In this document: in pieces, positions 9,091-19,679 of the stretch
How the letters are laid out: each line of letters begins with the position of its first letter
Position numbering within the stretch: position 1 is the first letter of the stretch
Assembly: GCA_021815925.1 (NCBI GenBank)
Contig: JAKAZL010000003.1
Coordinates: forward strand, 1 to 64,000
Origin: Pseudomonadota bacterium
GTDB taxonomy: Bacteria > Pseudomonadota > Gammaproteobacteria > Steroidobacterales > Steroidobacteraceae
Direction: 5' to 3'
Length of the DNA: 64,000 nucleotides
The notes under the pieces: generated by a model
Database searches by the model: none
Seen by the model: the letters and a program-made list of their open reading frames with translations, nothing else
Told to the model about the DNA's origin: nothing
Program-made: the position numbers and the translations under genes

Positions 9091-9342
9091 TCAGCGCGCA
9101 GCGAGACGCTCCTCGACAAAGCGCTGAGCGCCCTCGAGGCTGGCGAGTCGTGGGTAATCGGCCTCCGCGATATCGATTGCGAACGCCTCGCTCACGGCGG
9201 TCGCGAAGTGCAGCGCGTCCATCGAGTCGAAGTCAAACTGATCGCGTAGGTTCTTCGACGGCTCGATGCTCGCGGGATCGATGTCGGGTGCCACGCCGGT
9301 CAACAGCGCGAGTAGTTTCGTTTGGATTTCCTTCGGTTCCAT
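9091..9342 (-). CDS. Acyl carrier protein (last gene of the 2-oxoacid dehydrogenase operon)
   Basis: 83 residues. The phosphopantetheine attachment motif is FDFDSMDALHF, with Ser40 in the DSM tripeptide, in the four-helix ACP context. It begins 17 bases after the E2 stop and has its own AGGAA ribosome-binding site, so it is the distal gene of the operon. A dedicated carrier next to an E1/E2 complex and an AMP-forming ligase suggests that acyl groups from the complex or ligase may be handed to this carrier. That is inference; fatty-acid-synthesis genes are absent here. The longer frame to 9483 lies inside E2 and is not used. Confidence 0.88.
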   Translation of the reverse strand: MEPKEIQTKLLALLTGVAPDIDPASIEPSKNLRDQFDFDSMDALHFATAVSEAFAIDIAEADYPRLASLEGAQRFVEERLAAR

Positions 9343-9359
9343 GGCGGTTGCTTCCTCGC

Positions 9360-10520
9360 TCAGAGAAGTTCCGGATGGGCGAGCAGTTCGGCAATTGCGC
9401 GTAGAAAGCGAGCCCCGAGTCGCCCGTCCGTGACCCGGTGGTCTGCCCCGAGGGACAAGGTGAGGACGGGTCGTGCGACGCACTGACTGCCCTGGACCCA
9501 GGGCTGTTCGCGGATCGCGCCGGCCCCGACGATCGCCACTTGGGGTGGATTGATAATTGGAAACAGCACGTCCACCCCATCGGCGCCGAGGCTCGTCACG
9601 GTGATCGTTGCCGCGGTGAATTCACCCGAGCGCATGTGTCCGGCGCGCACGCGCATGACGAGGGCGCTGAAGTCGCGCATCAACGTCGGCAGGTCCTTCT
9701 GGTTCGCATCGAGCAGTGCCGGCGCGACCAGTCCGCCGCTGCGTACCGCGATCGCAGCGCCCGCGTGCACCGCGGAGGCCGACTCGAAGCGCCCGTCCCG
9801 GAAATAGCCGTTGAATCCCTCGATGCGCGCAGCGGCGAGCGCCACGGCCTTCGTAATCAGTACGGCCTCGATCAGTCGGTCCTTGACCGCAAGCGGCGCG
9901 TTGTGGCCAATCAGCCAGTCGCGCGCGGGGCCGAAGTCGACCGCGTGGCTCAGATAGTAATGCGGAATCTCCCGTTTGGATCGGGCCATGGCCATACCAA
10001 TCGATGCGCGCATCGCTGCGCGCGCATCGCCCTGTGCGGAGGCCACAGGTGGCGCGAGCTTCTCGACATCCGCGACGTGGATGATGCCGCCGGCTGCGGA
10101 TCGGGCGAAGGTCTCGAGTGGCAACCCAAGTTCATGCGCGCGACGGCGTGCGGCCGGAGAGATCCGTGCGTGCGCAGTCTTGGCGGAGGACGCAGGCGCC
10201 GCTGTGGTCGCCGCCGCCGCCGGGGCGGCAGGCGCTGCCGGAGGCTGTGACGGGACCGAGGGGGGTGGGGCCTGCGGTGCGCCCGAGATCTCGAGCCGGG
10301 CCAGTGGGGCGCCGACCGGCACTTTGGTCCCAGGCTGCACCAGGTGCTCGAGCACCTGCGCATCATCGTAGGCTTCGATGTCGATCAGTCCCTTGGTGGT
10401 CTCGACCGTGGCGAGTGGCTCACCATGGCGCACCCGCTCGCCGGGATTCTTGAGCCACTCGGTGAGCGTCGCACTCTCCATGTCGGCGCCAAGGGAGGGA
10501 AGATGGAATTCGACCTGCAT
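9360..10520 (-). CDS. 2-oxoacid dehydrogenase E2 (dihydrolipoyl acyltransferase)
   Basis: 386 residues. The N-terminal lipoyl domain (1-75) has lipoyl-lysine candidate Lys43 in ETTKG, where DKA is the commoner context. An Ala/Pro-rich linker (about 80-115) and a peripheral subunit-binding domain (ISPAARRRAHELGLPL, about 118-153) follow, then the acyltransferase catalytic domain ending in DHRVTDGRLGARFL, with catalytic His361 and Asp365. It transfers the acyl group from E1 to CoA. The ATG shares one base with the E1 beta stop (TAATG), indicating translational coupling. The catalytic domain is at the short end of the family. Pyruvate, acetoin and branched-chain substrates cannot be told apart from sequence alone. 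Confidence 0.9.
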   Translation of the reverse strand: MQVEFHLPSLGADMESATLTEWLKNPGERVRHGEPLATVETTKGLIDIEAYDDAQVLEHLVQPGTKVPVGAPLARLEISGAPQAPPPSVPSQPPAAPAAPAAAATTAAPASSAKTAHARISPAARRRAHELGLPLETFARSAAGGIIHVADVEKLAPPVASAQGDARAAMRASIGMAMARSKREIPHYYLSHAVDFGPARDWLIGHNAPLAVKDRLIEAVLITKAVALAAARIEGFNGYFRDGRFESASAVHAGAAIAVRSGGLVAPALLDANQKDLPTLMRDFSALVMRVRAGHMRSGEFTAATITVTSLGADGVDVLFPIINPPQVAIVGAGAIREQPWVQGSQCVARPVLTLSLGADHRVTDGRLGARFLRAIAELLAHPELL

Positions 10521-11533
10521 TACGGACTCCCGCTGCTCTCGAGCACCGTGCGCACTGCGGCCACGATCCGGTCCGGGCTTGGCAGCGCAGCGTCCTCGAG
10601 GTGCTTGGCATAGGGCACCGGAACCTCCGCCGTGCACACGCGCACCACGGGCGCATCGAGGTCGTAGAAGGCCTGTTCGACGATGCGCGTGGTCACCTCG
10701 GCCGACAGGCTGCCGCTGCGCCAGCCCTCATCGACAATGACTGCGCGCCGGGTGCGCCGCACGCTGGCGATGATTGCTTGCTCATCGAGCGGTCGCAGTG
10801 TGCGCAGATCCAGCACCTCGGCCTCGATCCCCGTCCTGGCGAGTTCCTCGGCCGCCGCGAGCGACTTGTGCAGACTCCACCCGTAGGCGATCAGCGTGAC
10901 GTCCCGGCCGGCGCGGCGGATTGCTGCGTTGTGCAGATTGACTGCCTCCAGACCTGCCGTGAGATGGCCTTCCATGTTGTAGAGATACTGGTGCTCGAAG
11001 AGCAGCACCGGATCCGGACAGGCGAGGGCGGCCGCAAGCATGAAGCGTGCGTCGTCGATCGTGGCCGGTGTGAGGATTCGTAGGCCCGGAATGTGTGCAT
11101 ACCAGCCCTCGAGACTGTGCGAGTGCTGGGCTGCAAGCTGACGTCCGGCGCCGGTTGCGAGACGGATGACGAGTGGCACGTTGAACTGACCACCGGACAT
11201 GTGGCTCAGGGTCGCGGCGTTGTTCATGATCTGATCGAGCGCGAGCAGGCTGAAGTTGACGGTCATTACCTCGACGATAGGCTTCAGGCCGCCGAGCGCC
11301 GCACCGATTCCGGCGCCCACGAAGGCTGATTCGGACAGCGGCGTATCACGGATCCGGTCTGCGCCGAACTCTTCGAGCAACCCCTTGCTGACGGCATAAC
11401 TGCCGCCGTAGCGACCCACGTCCTCGCCCATGAGAAAGACTCGTGGATCGGCTATCAGTGCGCTGCGCAGCGCTTCACGCACTGCATCGCGGTAGCTCAT
11501 GGCAGAGCGCGAATCAGGCAACGGGTCCGGCAT
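10520..11533 (-). CDS. 2-oxoacid dehydrogenase E1 component, beta subunit
   Basis: 337 residues of the transketolase-like pyrimidine and C-terminal domains: [35 protein letters not shown] (the conserved Glu activates ThDP), [19 protein letters not shown] and DLRTLRPLD. It pairs with the E1 alpha gene just upstream to form the alpha2-beta2 decarboxylase. The start at 11533 overlaps the E1 alpha stop by 20 bases and has GGAGCGG 8 bases upstream. An alternative ATG at 11500 matches the usual N-terminus more closely but lacks a ribosome-binding site. Confidence 0.92.
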   Translation of the reverse strand: MPDPLPDSRSAMSYRDAVREALRSALIADPRVFLMGEDVGRYGGSYAVSKGLLEEFGADRIRDTPLSESAFVGAGIGAALGGLKPIVEVMTVNFSLLALDQIMNNAATLSHMSGGQFNVPLVIRLATGAGRQLAAQHSHSLEGWYAHIPGLRILTPATIDDARFMLAAALACPDPVLLFEHQYLYNMEGHLTAGLEAVNLHNAAIRRAGRDVTLIAYGWSLHKSLAAAEELARTGIEAEVLDLRTLRPLDEQAIIASVRRTRRAVIVDEGWRSGSLSAEVTTRIVEQAFYDLDAPVVRVCTAEVPVPYAKHLEDAALPSPDRIVAAVRTVLESSGSP

Positions 11534-12503
11534 ATACGAACCGCTCCAGGTCGGCGACTGACTCCCAGGGGGACGCCTCTGCAAACTGTACCGCGGCGTC
11601 GACTTCTGCATTTGCGTCCCGTTCGCAGCGCTCGTAATCATCCTCACTCATGAGGCCGAGGGCTTTGAGGCGCTTGGTCAGGGTGATGATCGGTCCTTTC
11701 TTTTCCCATTGCGCCACTTCCGCCTTGTCGCGATACAGCTGCGGATCGAACATGGAATGCGCCCGGAAGCGGTAGGTACGCAACTCGAGCAGCATCGGAC
11801 CGCATCCGGTGCGGACCTCATCCACAGCGCGACTCACCATCGTCTCGACGGCAAGCACGTCCATGCCATCGACAGGTTGTGCCGCCATGCGGTAGGCACG
11901 AGCCTTGGTCGTGATGTCCGTCTCGGCCTGCGCCTGATCGAGGGCCGTCCCCATGGCGTAGAGGTTATTCTCGCAGAGGAACAGTACGGGTAGCCTCCAG
12001 AGCGAGGCGAGGTTGAGTGATTCGTGGAACTCTCCCTCGGCCACCGCGCCATCTCCAAAGAAGCACGTCGTAATGTCGTTCTGGCGCAGCAGTTTCTGTG
12101 CTAGCGCGAGGCCTACCGCAATCGGCAGTCCACCCGCGACGATGGCGTTACCTCCGTAGAACCGTCTCGATGCATCGAACAGGTGCATCGAACCGCCGCG
12201 GCCGCGGCTGCACCCGGTCTGCTTGCCGAACAGCTCCGCCATGACCGCGGGCATGGGAATGCCGCGCACGATGGCGTGGCCGTGCTCGCGGTACGTCGAA
12301 ACCACCGCGTCAGTCGGACGCAGTGAGCGCATGGCCCCTACGGCGACGGCTTCCTCGCCGTTGTACAGGTGCAGGAATCCGCGGATCTTGGTCTCGCCGT
12401 ACAGCCGGTAGCAGCGATCCTCGAAGCAGCGTATGCGCAGCATCTCGCGCAGCAACTCCAAGCCGTGCTCGCGGCTGACGGGAAGCTCTACGGTTTCGGT
12501 CAT
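11514..12503 (-). CDS. 2-oxoacid dehydrogenase E1 component, alpha subunit
   Basis: 329 residues. The ThDP-binding signature [17 protein letters not shown] ending in CENN is complete, and [11 protein letters not shown] and RGGSMHLFD are the usual pyruvate/acetoin E1 alpha motifs. The phosphorylatable-loop region has [15 protein letters not shown]. With E1 beta it decarboxylates a 2-oxoacid and reductively acylates E2. The start codon overlaps the ligase stop (ATGA, 12500-12503). The closest families are PdhA and AcoA. Confidence 0.93.
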   Translation of the reverse strand: MTETVELPVSREHGLELLREMLRIRCFEDRCYRLYGETKIRGFLHLYNGEEAVAVGAMRSLRPTDAVVSTYREHGHAIVRGIPMPAVMAELFGKQTGCSRGRGGSMHLFDASRRFYGGNAIVAGGLPIAVGLALAQKLLRQNDITTCFFGDGAVAEGEFHESLNLASLWRLPVLFLCENNLYAMGTALDQAQAETDITTKARAYRMAAQPVDGMDVLAVETMVSRAVDEVRTGCGPMLLELRTYRFRAHSMFDPQLYRDKAEVAQWEKKGPIITLTKRLKALGLMSEDDYERCERDANAEVDAAVQFAEASPWESVADLERFVYAGPVA

Positions 12504-14257
12504 TCCCGGCCCTCGAGGGTGGACAGATCTCCTTCCGGAAGGCCGAGTTCGCGCGCTCGCAGCAATCGACGCATGATCTTGCCACTGCGCGTGCGGGGCA
12601 AACTGTCGCTGAAGACGATCTCGCGTGGCGCCACGACCGCGCCGAGGAGCCGCCGGGCGTGGCCCATGATCTGGCGGCGCAGAGCGTCATTCCCCTCGAA
12701 GCCGCTTCGCAGCTCGACGAAGGCCTTTACGGCCTGGCCGGCAATCGGATCGGGAACGCCGATCACGGCGACCTGCGCCACGGCCGGATGCGTCATGAGG
12801 GTACTTTCGACCTCGAAGGGACTGATGAGGTGGCCGGCCGACTTGATGACGTCGTCGGCGCGGCCAACGAACCAGAAGTAGCCCTCGTTGTCGCGCCGGG
12901 CCAAATCGCCGGCGAGGTACCACCCGTCGAGGAAGCTTTGCCGGTAGCGCTCTGGGTCTTCAAGGTAGCTGCTGAACATCGATGGCCAGCCGGGGCGCAA
13001 GGCGATTTCCCCCACCTGCTCGGGTGATTCGACGACCTCGAGCGTACCCTGTGCCGTGCGTCGGACGACCTGCGCCTCGACGCCGGGGACCGCGCGTCCC
13101 ATCGAGCCCGGCAGCACGTCGCAGGCCGCAAAATTCGCGATCATGATGGCCCCGGTCTCGGTCTGCCACCAGGTGTCGTGAAACGGCATGCCAAAGGCTT
13201 CCACGCCCCAGAGAACCGCTTCCCCGTTGAGCGGCTCCCCGACGCTCGCCATGTGCCTCAGCTGCGGGTAATGGCGCTCACGGGTGAGCGCCGTCCCGGC
13301 CTTCATGAGCATGCGGATCGCTGTCGGGGCGGTATACCAGACGTTCACGCGCTCTTCCTCGAGAATCTGGTACCAGCGCTGCGGATCAAACTCCTCGCGA
13401 TCGACGATCAGCTGTACGCCGCAGGTGAGTGGGCCGATCAATCCGTAAGCGATCCCTGTCACCCAACCCGGATCGGCCGTGCACCAGTAGACCTCGCCGG
13501 GGTGCAGGTCGAGAACCAGCTGGCTGGTGGCGTGCTGGGCAATGACCGCGGCATGCGTGAGCGTTACGCCCTTCGGCTTGCCGGTCGTCCCGCTCGTAAA
13601 GTGCAGCAGAGCGACGTCGGTATCTCGCGTGAGGGTGGTCTGGTACGCATCCGACGCACCGTCCATCAGGCACGCAAAATCACTCGTGCCTTCCGGCAGC
13701 TTGCGCTCTGTGCCTTCTGACACGATGAGGACACTGCGCAATTCAGGCAGGTCCGACCGAATTGGCGCGACCTTGCGGCGATACAGATTCTCAGTGGTCA
13801 CGAGCAGCTGAACGTGACCGAGTTGCAGGCGTGTCTTCAGCGGATCAGGACCGAACGCCGAGAACAGCGAGCAGAAGACATTGCCCGCCTTGACCGCTCC
13901 GAGCGCCGCGCTGAAGAGTTCCGGAACGCGGCCGAGGAGGGTGGCGATGGTCGCTCCGCGGGCAATACCCAGCGATCGCAATACATTGGCAAATTGATTC
14001 GAGTGACGCTGCAGGTCACCGTACGTCACGTCAACGCGCCGCCACTCGCGGTCGAGAAAGCGCGCTGCAATCTGATCGGCTCGCCCCCGCTCGACCTGGC
14101 GGTCGACCGCCTCGTGCGCAAGATTGAGGTGCGGATCGGACGAGCCAGTGAGTGCGCGACGGGATTCCGACCAATCGAACCGCTGTCGAGCGGACTCGTA
14201 GTCGCTCAGGTAGTGCTCAAGACTTCCCGGCGTTTTGTGTAGGGTTCGCTCTGCCAT
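12500..14257 (-). CDS. AMP-forming acetyl-/acyl-CoA synthetase
   Basis: 585 residues. Adenylate-forming motifs are intact: the P-loop [14 protein letters not shown], the hinge [40 protein letters not shown], and the C-terminal catalytic lysine in [12 protein letters not shown]. It activates a carboxylate to acyl-AMP and then acyl-CoA; similarity is strongest to short acetate-CoA ligases. It is the first gene of a five-gene operon with E1 alpha, E1 beta, E2 and ACP, so it likely feeds the same acyl-CoA or acyl-carrier pool. The ATG at 14257 ([11 protein letters not shown]) begins the homologous part; the open frame to 14479 is Arg-rich and non-coding in look. Confidence 0.9.
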   Translation of the reverse strand: MAERTLHKTPGSLEHYLSDYESARQRFDWSESRRALTGSSDPHLNLAHEAVDRQVERGRADQIAARFLDREWRRVDVTYGDLQRHSNQFANVLRSLGIARGATIATLLGRVPELFSAALGAVKAGNVFCSLFSAFGPDPLKTRLQLGHVQLLVTTENLYRRKVAPIRSDLPELRSVLIVSEGTERKLPEGTSDFACLMDGASDAYQTTLTRDTDVALLHFTSGTTGKPKGVTLTHAAVIAQHATSQLVLDLHPGEVYWCTADPGWVTGIAYGLIGPLTCGVQLIVDREEFDPQRWYQILEEERVNVWYTAPTAIRMLMKAGTALTRERHYPQLRHMASVGEPLNGEAVLWGVEAFGMPFHDTWWQTETGAIMIANFAACDVLPGSMGRAVPGVEAQVVRRTAQGTLEVVESPEQVGEIALRPGWPSMFSSYLEDPERYRQSFLDGWYLAGDLARRDNEGYFWFVGRADDVIKSAGHLISPFEVESTLMTHPAVAQVAVIGVPDPIAGQAVKAFVELRSGFEGNDALRRQIMGHARRLLGAVVAPREIVFSDSLPRTRSGKIMRRLLRARELGLPEGDLSTLEGRE

Positions 14258-15196
14258 CGCCGCGTTCCGTGGAAAGTGATTGTGCGGCGAGGCGGTGCGA
14301 AGTCGATCCGCGATAGTACCTACCTCCCTACGGCGGGAGCGGCCGAAGCGTCTCGAGAGGCGGAGTCTTGATCGCTTCCGCCGAGTTCGGGCGGGGCAAC
14401 ATCCCGCCGCGCCAAGCCGGTCGTTCCGAACAGACTGCCGCAGTGTCCGGCAACGGGAGCGCCTGAGCGCCGCTGGCACAATGTGACGGACCGCCGGAGG
14501 ACTGCTGTCCGGCCGGGTGGGGGAGAGTGAAACAAGTCGACCGCGTGCCTCCGTGACGAGCTACCGCTGACCGGAGGCATGCGGTCGTCTGAGGTTGGGA
14601 CACGCTCTGGCGCACGACATTCGCGGATGCCGGTCAGGAGCGTCTGCTGCATGTGACCGGGGCGTCCCTTGAGAAACTGAAGGCTCGGCAGGATGGTGAG
14701 ACGAAGTCGACCACACAGTCTCGCGCGTGTGCGCACGAGGCCGGTTCGGCAGCGGTCAAACCGATAAATGTGTCGGAGGCGCTTCGGAGCGCCATCCGGT
14801 CGTATCCGCGCCGCGGCGCGCGGCGCAGCGATGCCAGCACGCCGGCGTTGGCACGAAGACGGCGGGTGACGCTACTGCGCTGGTTGTATTCCTGAAGCCG
14901 ACTGTGCTAGTTTCCCGCTGAATAGAAGAAATGATCCCCAACGGGTCGCCTGACACCACCTCCGACCGGCAAGCGGGTCCGCGGTGCAGTCGACTGCTCA
15001 CGGAAGGACCGAGTGGGAGATTGCAGAAACATACACGTCAGCAAGCTGTGCGATGTCTCCAGGGCGGGCGCGACTCGGAGTCGGCCGCCTTCCGCAAAAT
15101 CACACGCGTGCGCGCATCGTCCCGGTCGTGCTTGTCTGACACGATTGCCGAAACCTGAATCCGTTGTGCTTCTGGCTAAGCACTGAGAGAGGGCTC
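14258..15196. other. Long intergenic stretch, nothing recognised
   Basis: 939 bases between two divergent operons. Short reading frames here (for example on the plus strand near 14650-14920) have no ribosome-binding site, odd composition and no recognisable family. It must contain the promoters of both the synthetase/dehydrogenase operon (near 14258-14350) and the ABC operon. TTGTAT (near 14884) with TAGTTT 18 bases on is one weak candidate for the latter. Confidence 0.4.
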
Positions 15197-16081
15197 ATGC
15201 TCACCATCCGCAATCTATCCAAGACCTATCCCAATGGGGTTCGCGCGCTGAGCGACGTGTCGCTGGACATCCCCAACGGAATGTTCGGTCTGCTGGGGCC
15301 GAATGGCGCGGGTAAGTCGACACTGATGCGCACGATTGCGACACTGCAGGATCCGGATGCCGGCACGATCAAACTAGGCGATCTGGATGTGCTTGCCGAT
15401 AAGTCCGCGACGCGGCGGCTTCTGGGCTACCTGCCTCAGGAGTTCGGGGTGTACCCGAAGGTGAGCGCTGAGGCGATGCTGGAGCATTTCGCAATCCTCA
15501 AGGGCGTCACCAATCGGGGGGAGCGTCGTGAGCTCGTTGCGGCGCTGCTAAATCAGGTAAATCTCTACGAAGTCCGAAAACGAAGGCTTGGAACGTTCTC
15601 CGGCGGAATGCGACAGCGTTTCGGTGTTGCCCAGGCGCTGATTGGAGCGCCACGGTTGGTGATTGTGGATGAGCCGACGGCCGGTCTGGATCCCGAGGAA
15701 CGACAGCGCTTTTTGAATCTGCTGGCGGAAATCGGCGAGCGAGTGGTCGTGATTCTGTCCACGCACATCGTTGATGACGTCAGCGAACTGTGTCCGCGCA
15801 TGGCGATCATCGCCGAAGGCCGGGTCCGCTTGGCCGGCGAGCCGCGCGAGACCATCCGGGCTCTCGAAGGGCGTGTCTGGCGGCGAACGATCGACAAGGT
15901 CGCGCTCAGTGAGTACCGGGCGCGGTACACCGTGCTGTCGACGCGGCTGTCCGGCGGCGCCACACTGATTCATGTGCTTGCCGACGCGCAACCTGAGAGC
16001 GGATTCGAGTGCATAGCGCCCGACCTCGAGGACGTCTATTTCGGCCAGTTGCACCAAGCAGCCGCCGCACGGGCTGCCTGA
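15197..16081 (+). CDS. ABC transporter ATP-binding protein
   Basis: 294 residues. Walker A GPNGAGKST, signature FSGGMRQRFGVA, Walker B LVIVDEPTAGLD and the switch His in LSTHIVDDV are all intact. It is the CcmA-like ATPase for an ABC-2 exporter. The start has GAGAGAGGG upstream at about 15185-15193. Its stop lies one base before the ATG of the permease/M1 fusion, so the two are translationally coupled and almost certainly form one transporter. Confidence 0.93.
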   Translation: MLTIRNLSKTYPNGVRALSDVSLDIPNGMFGLLGPNGAGKSTLMRTIATLQDPDAGTIKLGDLDVLADKSATRRLLGYLPQEFGVYPKVSAEAMLEHFAILKGVTNRGERRELVAALLNQVNLYEVRKRRLGTFSGGMRQRFGVAQALIGAPRLVIVDEPTAGLDPEERQRFLNLLAEIGERVVVILSTHIVDDVSELCPRMAIIAEGRVRLAGEPRETIRALEGRVWRRTIDKVALSEYRARYTVLSTRLSGGATLIHVLADAQPESGFECIAPDLEDVYFGQLHQAAAARAA

Positions 16082-16082
16082 C

Positions 16083-19000
16083 ATGTTCCGAGAAATCATC
16101 CGCTTCGAACTCAGGCAGCAGCTACGCAGTCCGCTGCTGTGGCTGGTGGCTTTCCTCCTCGCGGCGCTGGCCTGCGCGGCAACTTCCTCGCATTCCGTGA
16201 CGATCGGAGGCGGGATCGGAAACGTTCACCGCAATGCGCCGACTGTCGTGATCAACATGCTCGGCATGTTCTCGGTCATTGGGTTGTTCCTGATACCGAT
16301 GTTCGTGGTCGGGGCCGTGCTTCGGGACTTCGGTGCCAATACGGCAGAGATGATGTTCGCGACACCTGTCGGCCGTGGAACGTATCTCGGTGGACGTTTT
16401 GCGGCTGGTTGGCTAGCCAGTGTCATGGTGATGTTCATCGTTGCGATCGGCATGTGGCTGGGCTCACTGATGCCCTGGCTGGATCCGATGCGACTCGGTC
16501 CGACGCCTTGGGCCGCGTACGCGTGGGGGATCGGTGTCATCGTGCTGCCCAATCTGCTCTTTCTGAGCGCACTGCTGACGCTTGTGGCCGCCTTGACCCG
16601 ATCGATGCTGGCGACCTATGTCGGTGTCGTTGCATTCTTCGTAATCCGGATCATTGCGAACCTGGCGTTGGGTCACGGTAACATCGCGCATCAGAGTGCC
16701 GCGGCGCTCGATGATCCGTTTGGGATCGCGGCGTTGAATCTCGTGACGCGCTATTGGACCGCGATGGACCAGAATCATCGCATCCCTGCGCTGACGGGGT
16801 TGCTGGTTGAGAATCGCCTGATATGGCTATCCATCGCCGCATTGATGCTCGGGACCAGCTTGCTGCTGTTCAAGCCCGAACGGGATGGCATTCGCTGGCT
16901 TAGGCGCAAGCGGTCTGCTGTCGGTCAGGTGCCGAATAAACAAACGGTGGGGCAACTGCGGCTGCCTCACGTCGCGCTTCAGTCCGGCATCAGCGCCCGC
17001 CTCACGCAGTTCGGCGCAATGATGCGGCTCGATGCGCTGAACGTGCTGGGCAGCACTGCGTTTCTCGTAATGCTGCTGTTTGGTCTGCTGAATCTCACCG
17101 GATTTCTCATTTTCTCGGGACAGATATTCGGCACCAGCACCTATCCCGTCACGGAGCAGATGGCTGCTGCAATCAACGATACTTACAAATGGCTCCTGTG
17201 GATCATTCTCGGCTTCTACGCCGGCGAACTGATCTGGCGGGAGCGCGCCGCCCGGATCAATGAGGTCATGGACGCGCTGCCGACTCCAGAATGGATCCCA
17301 TTGTTCGCAAAGATCGCCGCGCTTGTCGCAGTAATCGCAGTGTTTTTGCTGGCCGCGTCGCTGTACTGCGCGGGTTTCCAGCTGGTACATGGATTTCACG
17401 ACATTCAGGTGCTCCTGTATCTGAAATTCCTGGGTTTGGACTTGATTCAATTTGCGTGGTTCGCGGCTTTCGCTGTCGTGTTGCAGAGTCTCGCGAGCAA
17501 TAAATTCGCCGGTTACGCATTGACTGTCGCTTACATGCTGGCGCTGATTGCGTTGGCTCAGTTGCATTTTGCGGACAACCTGTATCTGCCCGGCATTGCC
17601 CCTTCGGCGCCGTATTCGGACATCAATGGCTTCGGTACGTTCTGGGTTGGCACGCTCTGGTTCTATGCATACTGGTATCTGCTTGTGGTGGCGCTGCTGG
17701 TGCTGGCTGCATTGTTCCGCGTACGCGGAAATCCAGATAGTTGGCGCGCGCGGTACAAGGTTGCGACACGGCGATTCGGCGTGCCGCAACGGGTGACCAT
17801 GGTCGTGGCGTTGATCGGCTTTGCTGTAGTCGGATCATTCATTTTTTATAATACACATGAGCTGTATCGGTACCGGACGCACGAGGAGAAGCTACGTCTG
17901 GCAGCGGATTACGAGAAGGCATACAAGAAGTATCAGTACCTTCCCGGTCCACGAATCACGGATGTCAAGCTCGACATCGCAATGTACCCGGCGCAGCGCC
18001 GTGCAGATGTCCGCGGTCAGTACACTCTGGTGAACAGGCATACGCATCCGCTGGATGAATTGCTGGTCCAGTTGCCGGTTCCGAGCACGCGTGAATTCAA
18101 GGTGGGTCTGAGGTTTCCGGCACATACGGTCGAGATCGCCAATGCAGCGCAGGGCTTTTACCTCTATCGGTTGGCACAACCGCTGGCTCCCGGCTCATCG
18201 ATGACATTCCAGTTCCACGAACGAGTTGCCTATCCCGGGTTTGCCAATGAGCCTGCGGGCAGGCAGATCGTTCGAAATGGCACATTCTTCACCAATGAGT
18301 CGTTTCCGCAATTCTGCTACGACGTTGATCGTCAGCTCACCGATACCAATCAGAGGCGAAGGTTCGGACTCCCGATGGCTCAGCGGATGCCCAAGCGATC
18401 GGACGCGCGGGCGCATGCGAACACATACATCAGCTGTGACTCGGACTGGGTCAATTTCTCGGCGACGGTTTCTACTAGTGCCGATCAGATTGCACTTGCG
18501 CCAGGGCGTCTGATCAAGGAGTGGACAGCCGGAGACCGTCGCTATTTTCACTATGTGCTCGGTGCGCCTACGTTGAACTTCTTCTCGTTCCAGTCGGCGC
18601 GATACAAGGTTGCGCGCTCGCGATGGAAGAACGTCGCGCTGGAAGTCTACTACGTCGGTCGTCACGCATATAACGTCAAGCGGGCGCTGGCGGCAATGAA
18701 AGACGCGTTGGCGTTCTGCAGCAAGCATTTCGGACCGTATCAGTTCCGGCAGCTGCGCATCGTCGAGTTTCCGGGATATGCGACCTATGCGCAGACGTTC
18801 CCGGGTACTATCCCGTATTCCCACCGTTTCATGCTTCAGGATCTACGCAAGCCCTCCGACCTCGATTACGTCACATACGTGACGGCGCATGAGACGTCAC
18901 ACGAGTGGTGGGCGCACCAGGCGATCGGGGCAGATGTGCGCGGCGCCACGATGTTGAGCGAGTCCCTGGCGCAGTATTCGGCGATGATGGTGATGAAGAG

Positions 19001-19679
19001 GCTGTACGGACCGCTTGCGATGCGCAAGTTCCTGAAGTACGAGGTTGATCAGTACCTCGCCGGTCGTGCTGCCGAGCGAGTCCAGGAGGAGCCGCTGGTT
19101 CGGGTGGATGAGCAGCAAGGCTACATAGACTACGACAAGGCCGCGGTAATTCTCTACGCCCTGCAGGACTACTTGGGCGAGGACAAGGTGGATGCGGCCC
19201 TGCGTACCTGGCTGGACCAGGTCCGATTCCAGCAGCCGCCATACACGGATTCGCACGATCTCATGAGTGATCTGCGCGCCGCGGCCGGACCGACCGATCA
19301 GAATCTGATCAAGGACTTCTTCGATCGGATCACCCTCTTCCAAGATCGCATGAGGTCGGCCTCTGCGACGAGGCTGCCGAACGGATCGTACCGTGTAACG
19401 ATGCATGTGCATGCCGCCGAGTATTCTGCCAATGGCAAGGGCAAGGAAACCCGCATGAAGCTCGATATCCCGATCGAGATCGGTGTGTTTGCGCGAGCGA
19501 AGGACGGACAGGAGCAGGACGAGACCCCCTTGTACCTGGCTAAATATCCCGTCGCAAACGGTGACAGCACAATCCAGGTCACGGTGGCCGGTAAGCCGTA
19601 TCAGGCCGGCATTGACCCGTTCAACGAGCTGATCGATCGGGTGAGCACCGGCAAGCGTGTGCGGGTAGTGGTCCGGTAG
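16083..19679 (+). CDS. ABC-2 permease fused to an M1-family metallopeptidase
   Basis: 1198 residues. The N-terminal half (about 1-600) contains two sets of ABC-2 type membrane segments separated by a soluble linker. After a further TM (about 573-590) the C-terminal half is an M1 aminopeptidase-like domain. The zinc site is complete: His936-Glu937-Thr-Ser-His940 and Glu960 in MLSESLAQY (19 residues apart, as in this fused subfamily). A substrate loop, PGYATYAQTFPG, takes the place of the usual GAMEN. It probably exports a peptide or lipopeptide and trims it, or a neighbouring protein, on the outer side of the membrane; the topology is inferred. Coupled to the ATPase gene. Confidence 0.93.
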   Translation: MFREIIRFELRQQLRSPLLWLVAFLLAALACAATSSHSVTIGGGIGNVHRNAPTVVINMLGMFSVIGLFLIPMFVVGAVLRDFGANTAEMMFATPVGRGTYLGGRFAAGWLASVMVMFIVAIGMWLGSLMPWLDPMRLGPTPWAAYAWGIGVIVLPNLLFLSALLTLVAALTRSMLATYVGVVAFFVIRIIANLALGHGNIAHQSAAALDDPFGIAALNLVTRYWTAMDQNHRIPALTGLLVENRLIWLSIAALMLGTSLLLFKPERDGIRWLRRKRSAVGQVPNKQTVGQLRLPHVALQSGISARLTQFGAMMRLDALNVLGSTAFLVMLLFGLLNLTGFLIFSGQIFGTSTYPVTEQMAAAINDTYKWLLWIILGFYAGELIWRERAARINEVMDALPTPEWIPLFAKIAALVAVIAVFLLAASLYCAGFQLVHGFHDIQVLLYLKFLGLDLIQFAWFAAFAVVLQSLASNKFAGYALTVAYMLALIALAQLHFADNLYLPGIAPSAPYSDINGFGTFWVGTLWFYAYWYLLVVALLVLAALFRVRGNPDSWRARYKVATRRFGVPQRVTMVVALIGFAVVGSFIFYNTHELYRYRTHEEKLRLAADYEKAYKKYQYLPGPRITDVKLDIAMYPAQRRADVRGQYTLVNRHTHPLDELLVQLPVPSTREFKVGLRFPAHTVEIANAAQGFYLYRLAQPLAPGSSMTFQFHERVAYPGFANEPAGRQIVRNGTFFTNESFPQFCYDVDRQLTDTNQRRRFGLPMAQRMPKRSDARAHANTYISCDSDWVNFSATVSTSADQIALAPGRLIKEWTAGDRRYFHYVLGAPTLNFFSFQSARYKVARSRWKNVALEVYYVGRHAYNVKRALAAMKDALAFCSKHFGPYQFRQLRIVEFPGYATYAQTFPGTIPYSHRFMLQDLRKPSDLDYVTYVTAHETSHEWWAHQAIGADVRGATMLSESLAQYSAMMVMKRLYGPLAMRKFLKYEVDQYLAGRAAERVQEEPLVRVDEQQGYIDYDKAAVILYALQDYLGEDKVDAALRTWLDQVRFQQPPYTDSHDLMSDLRAAAGPTDQNLIKDFFDRITLFQDRMRSASATRLPNGSYRVTMHVHAAEYSANGKGKETRMKLDIPIEIGVFARAKDGQEQDETPLYLAKYPVANGDSTIQVTVAGKPYQAGIDPFNELIDRVSTGKRVRVVVR

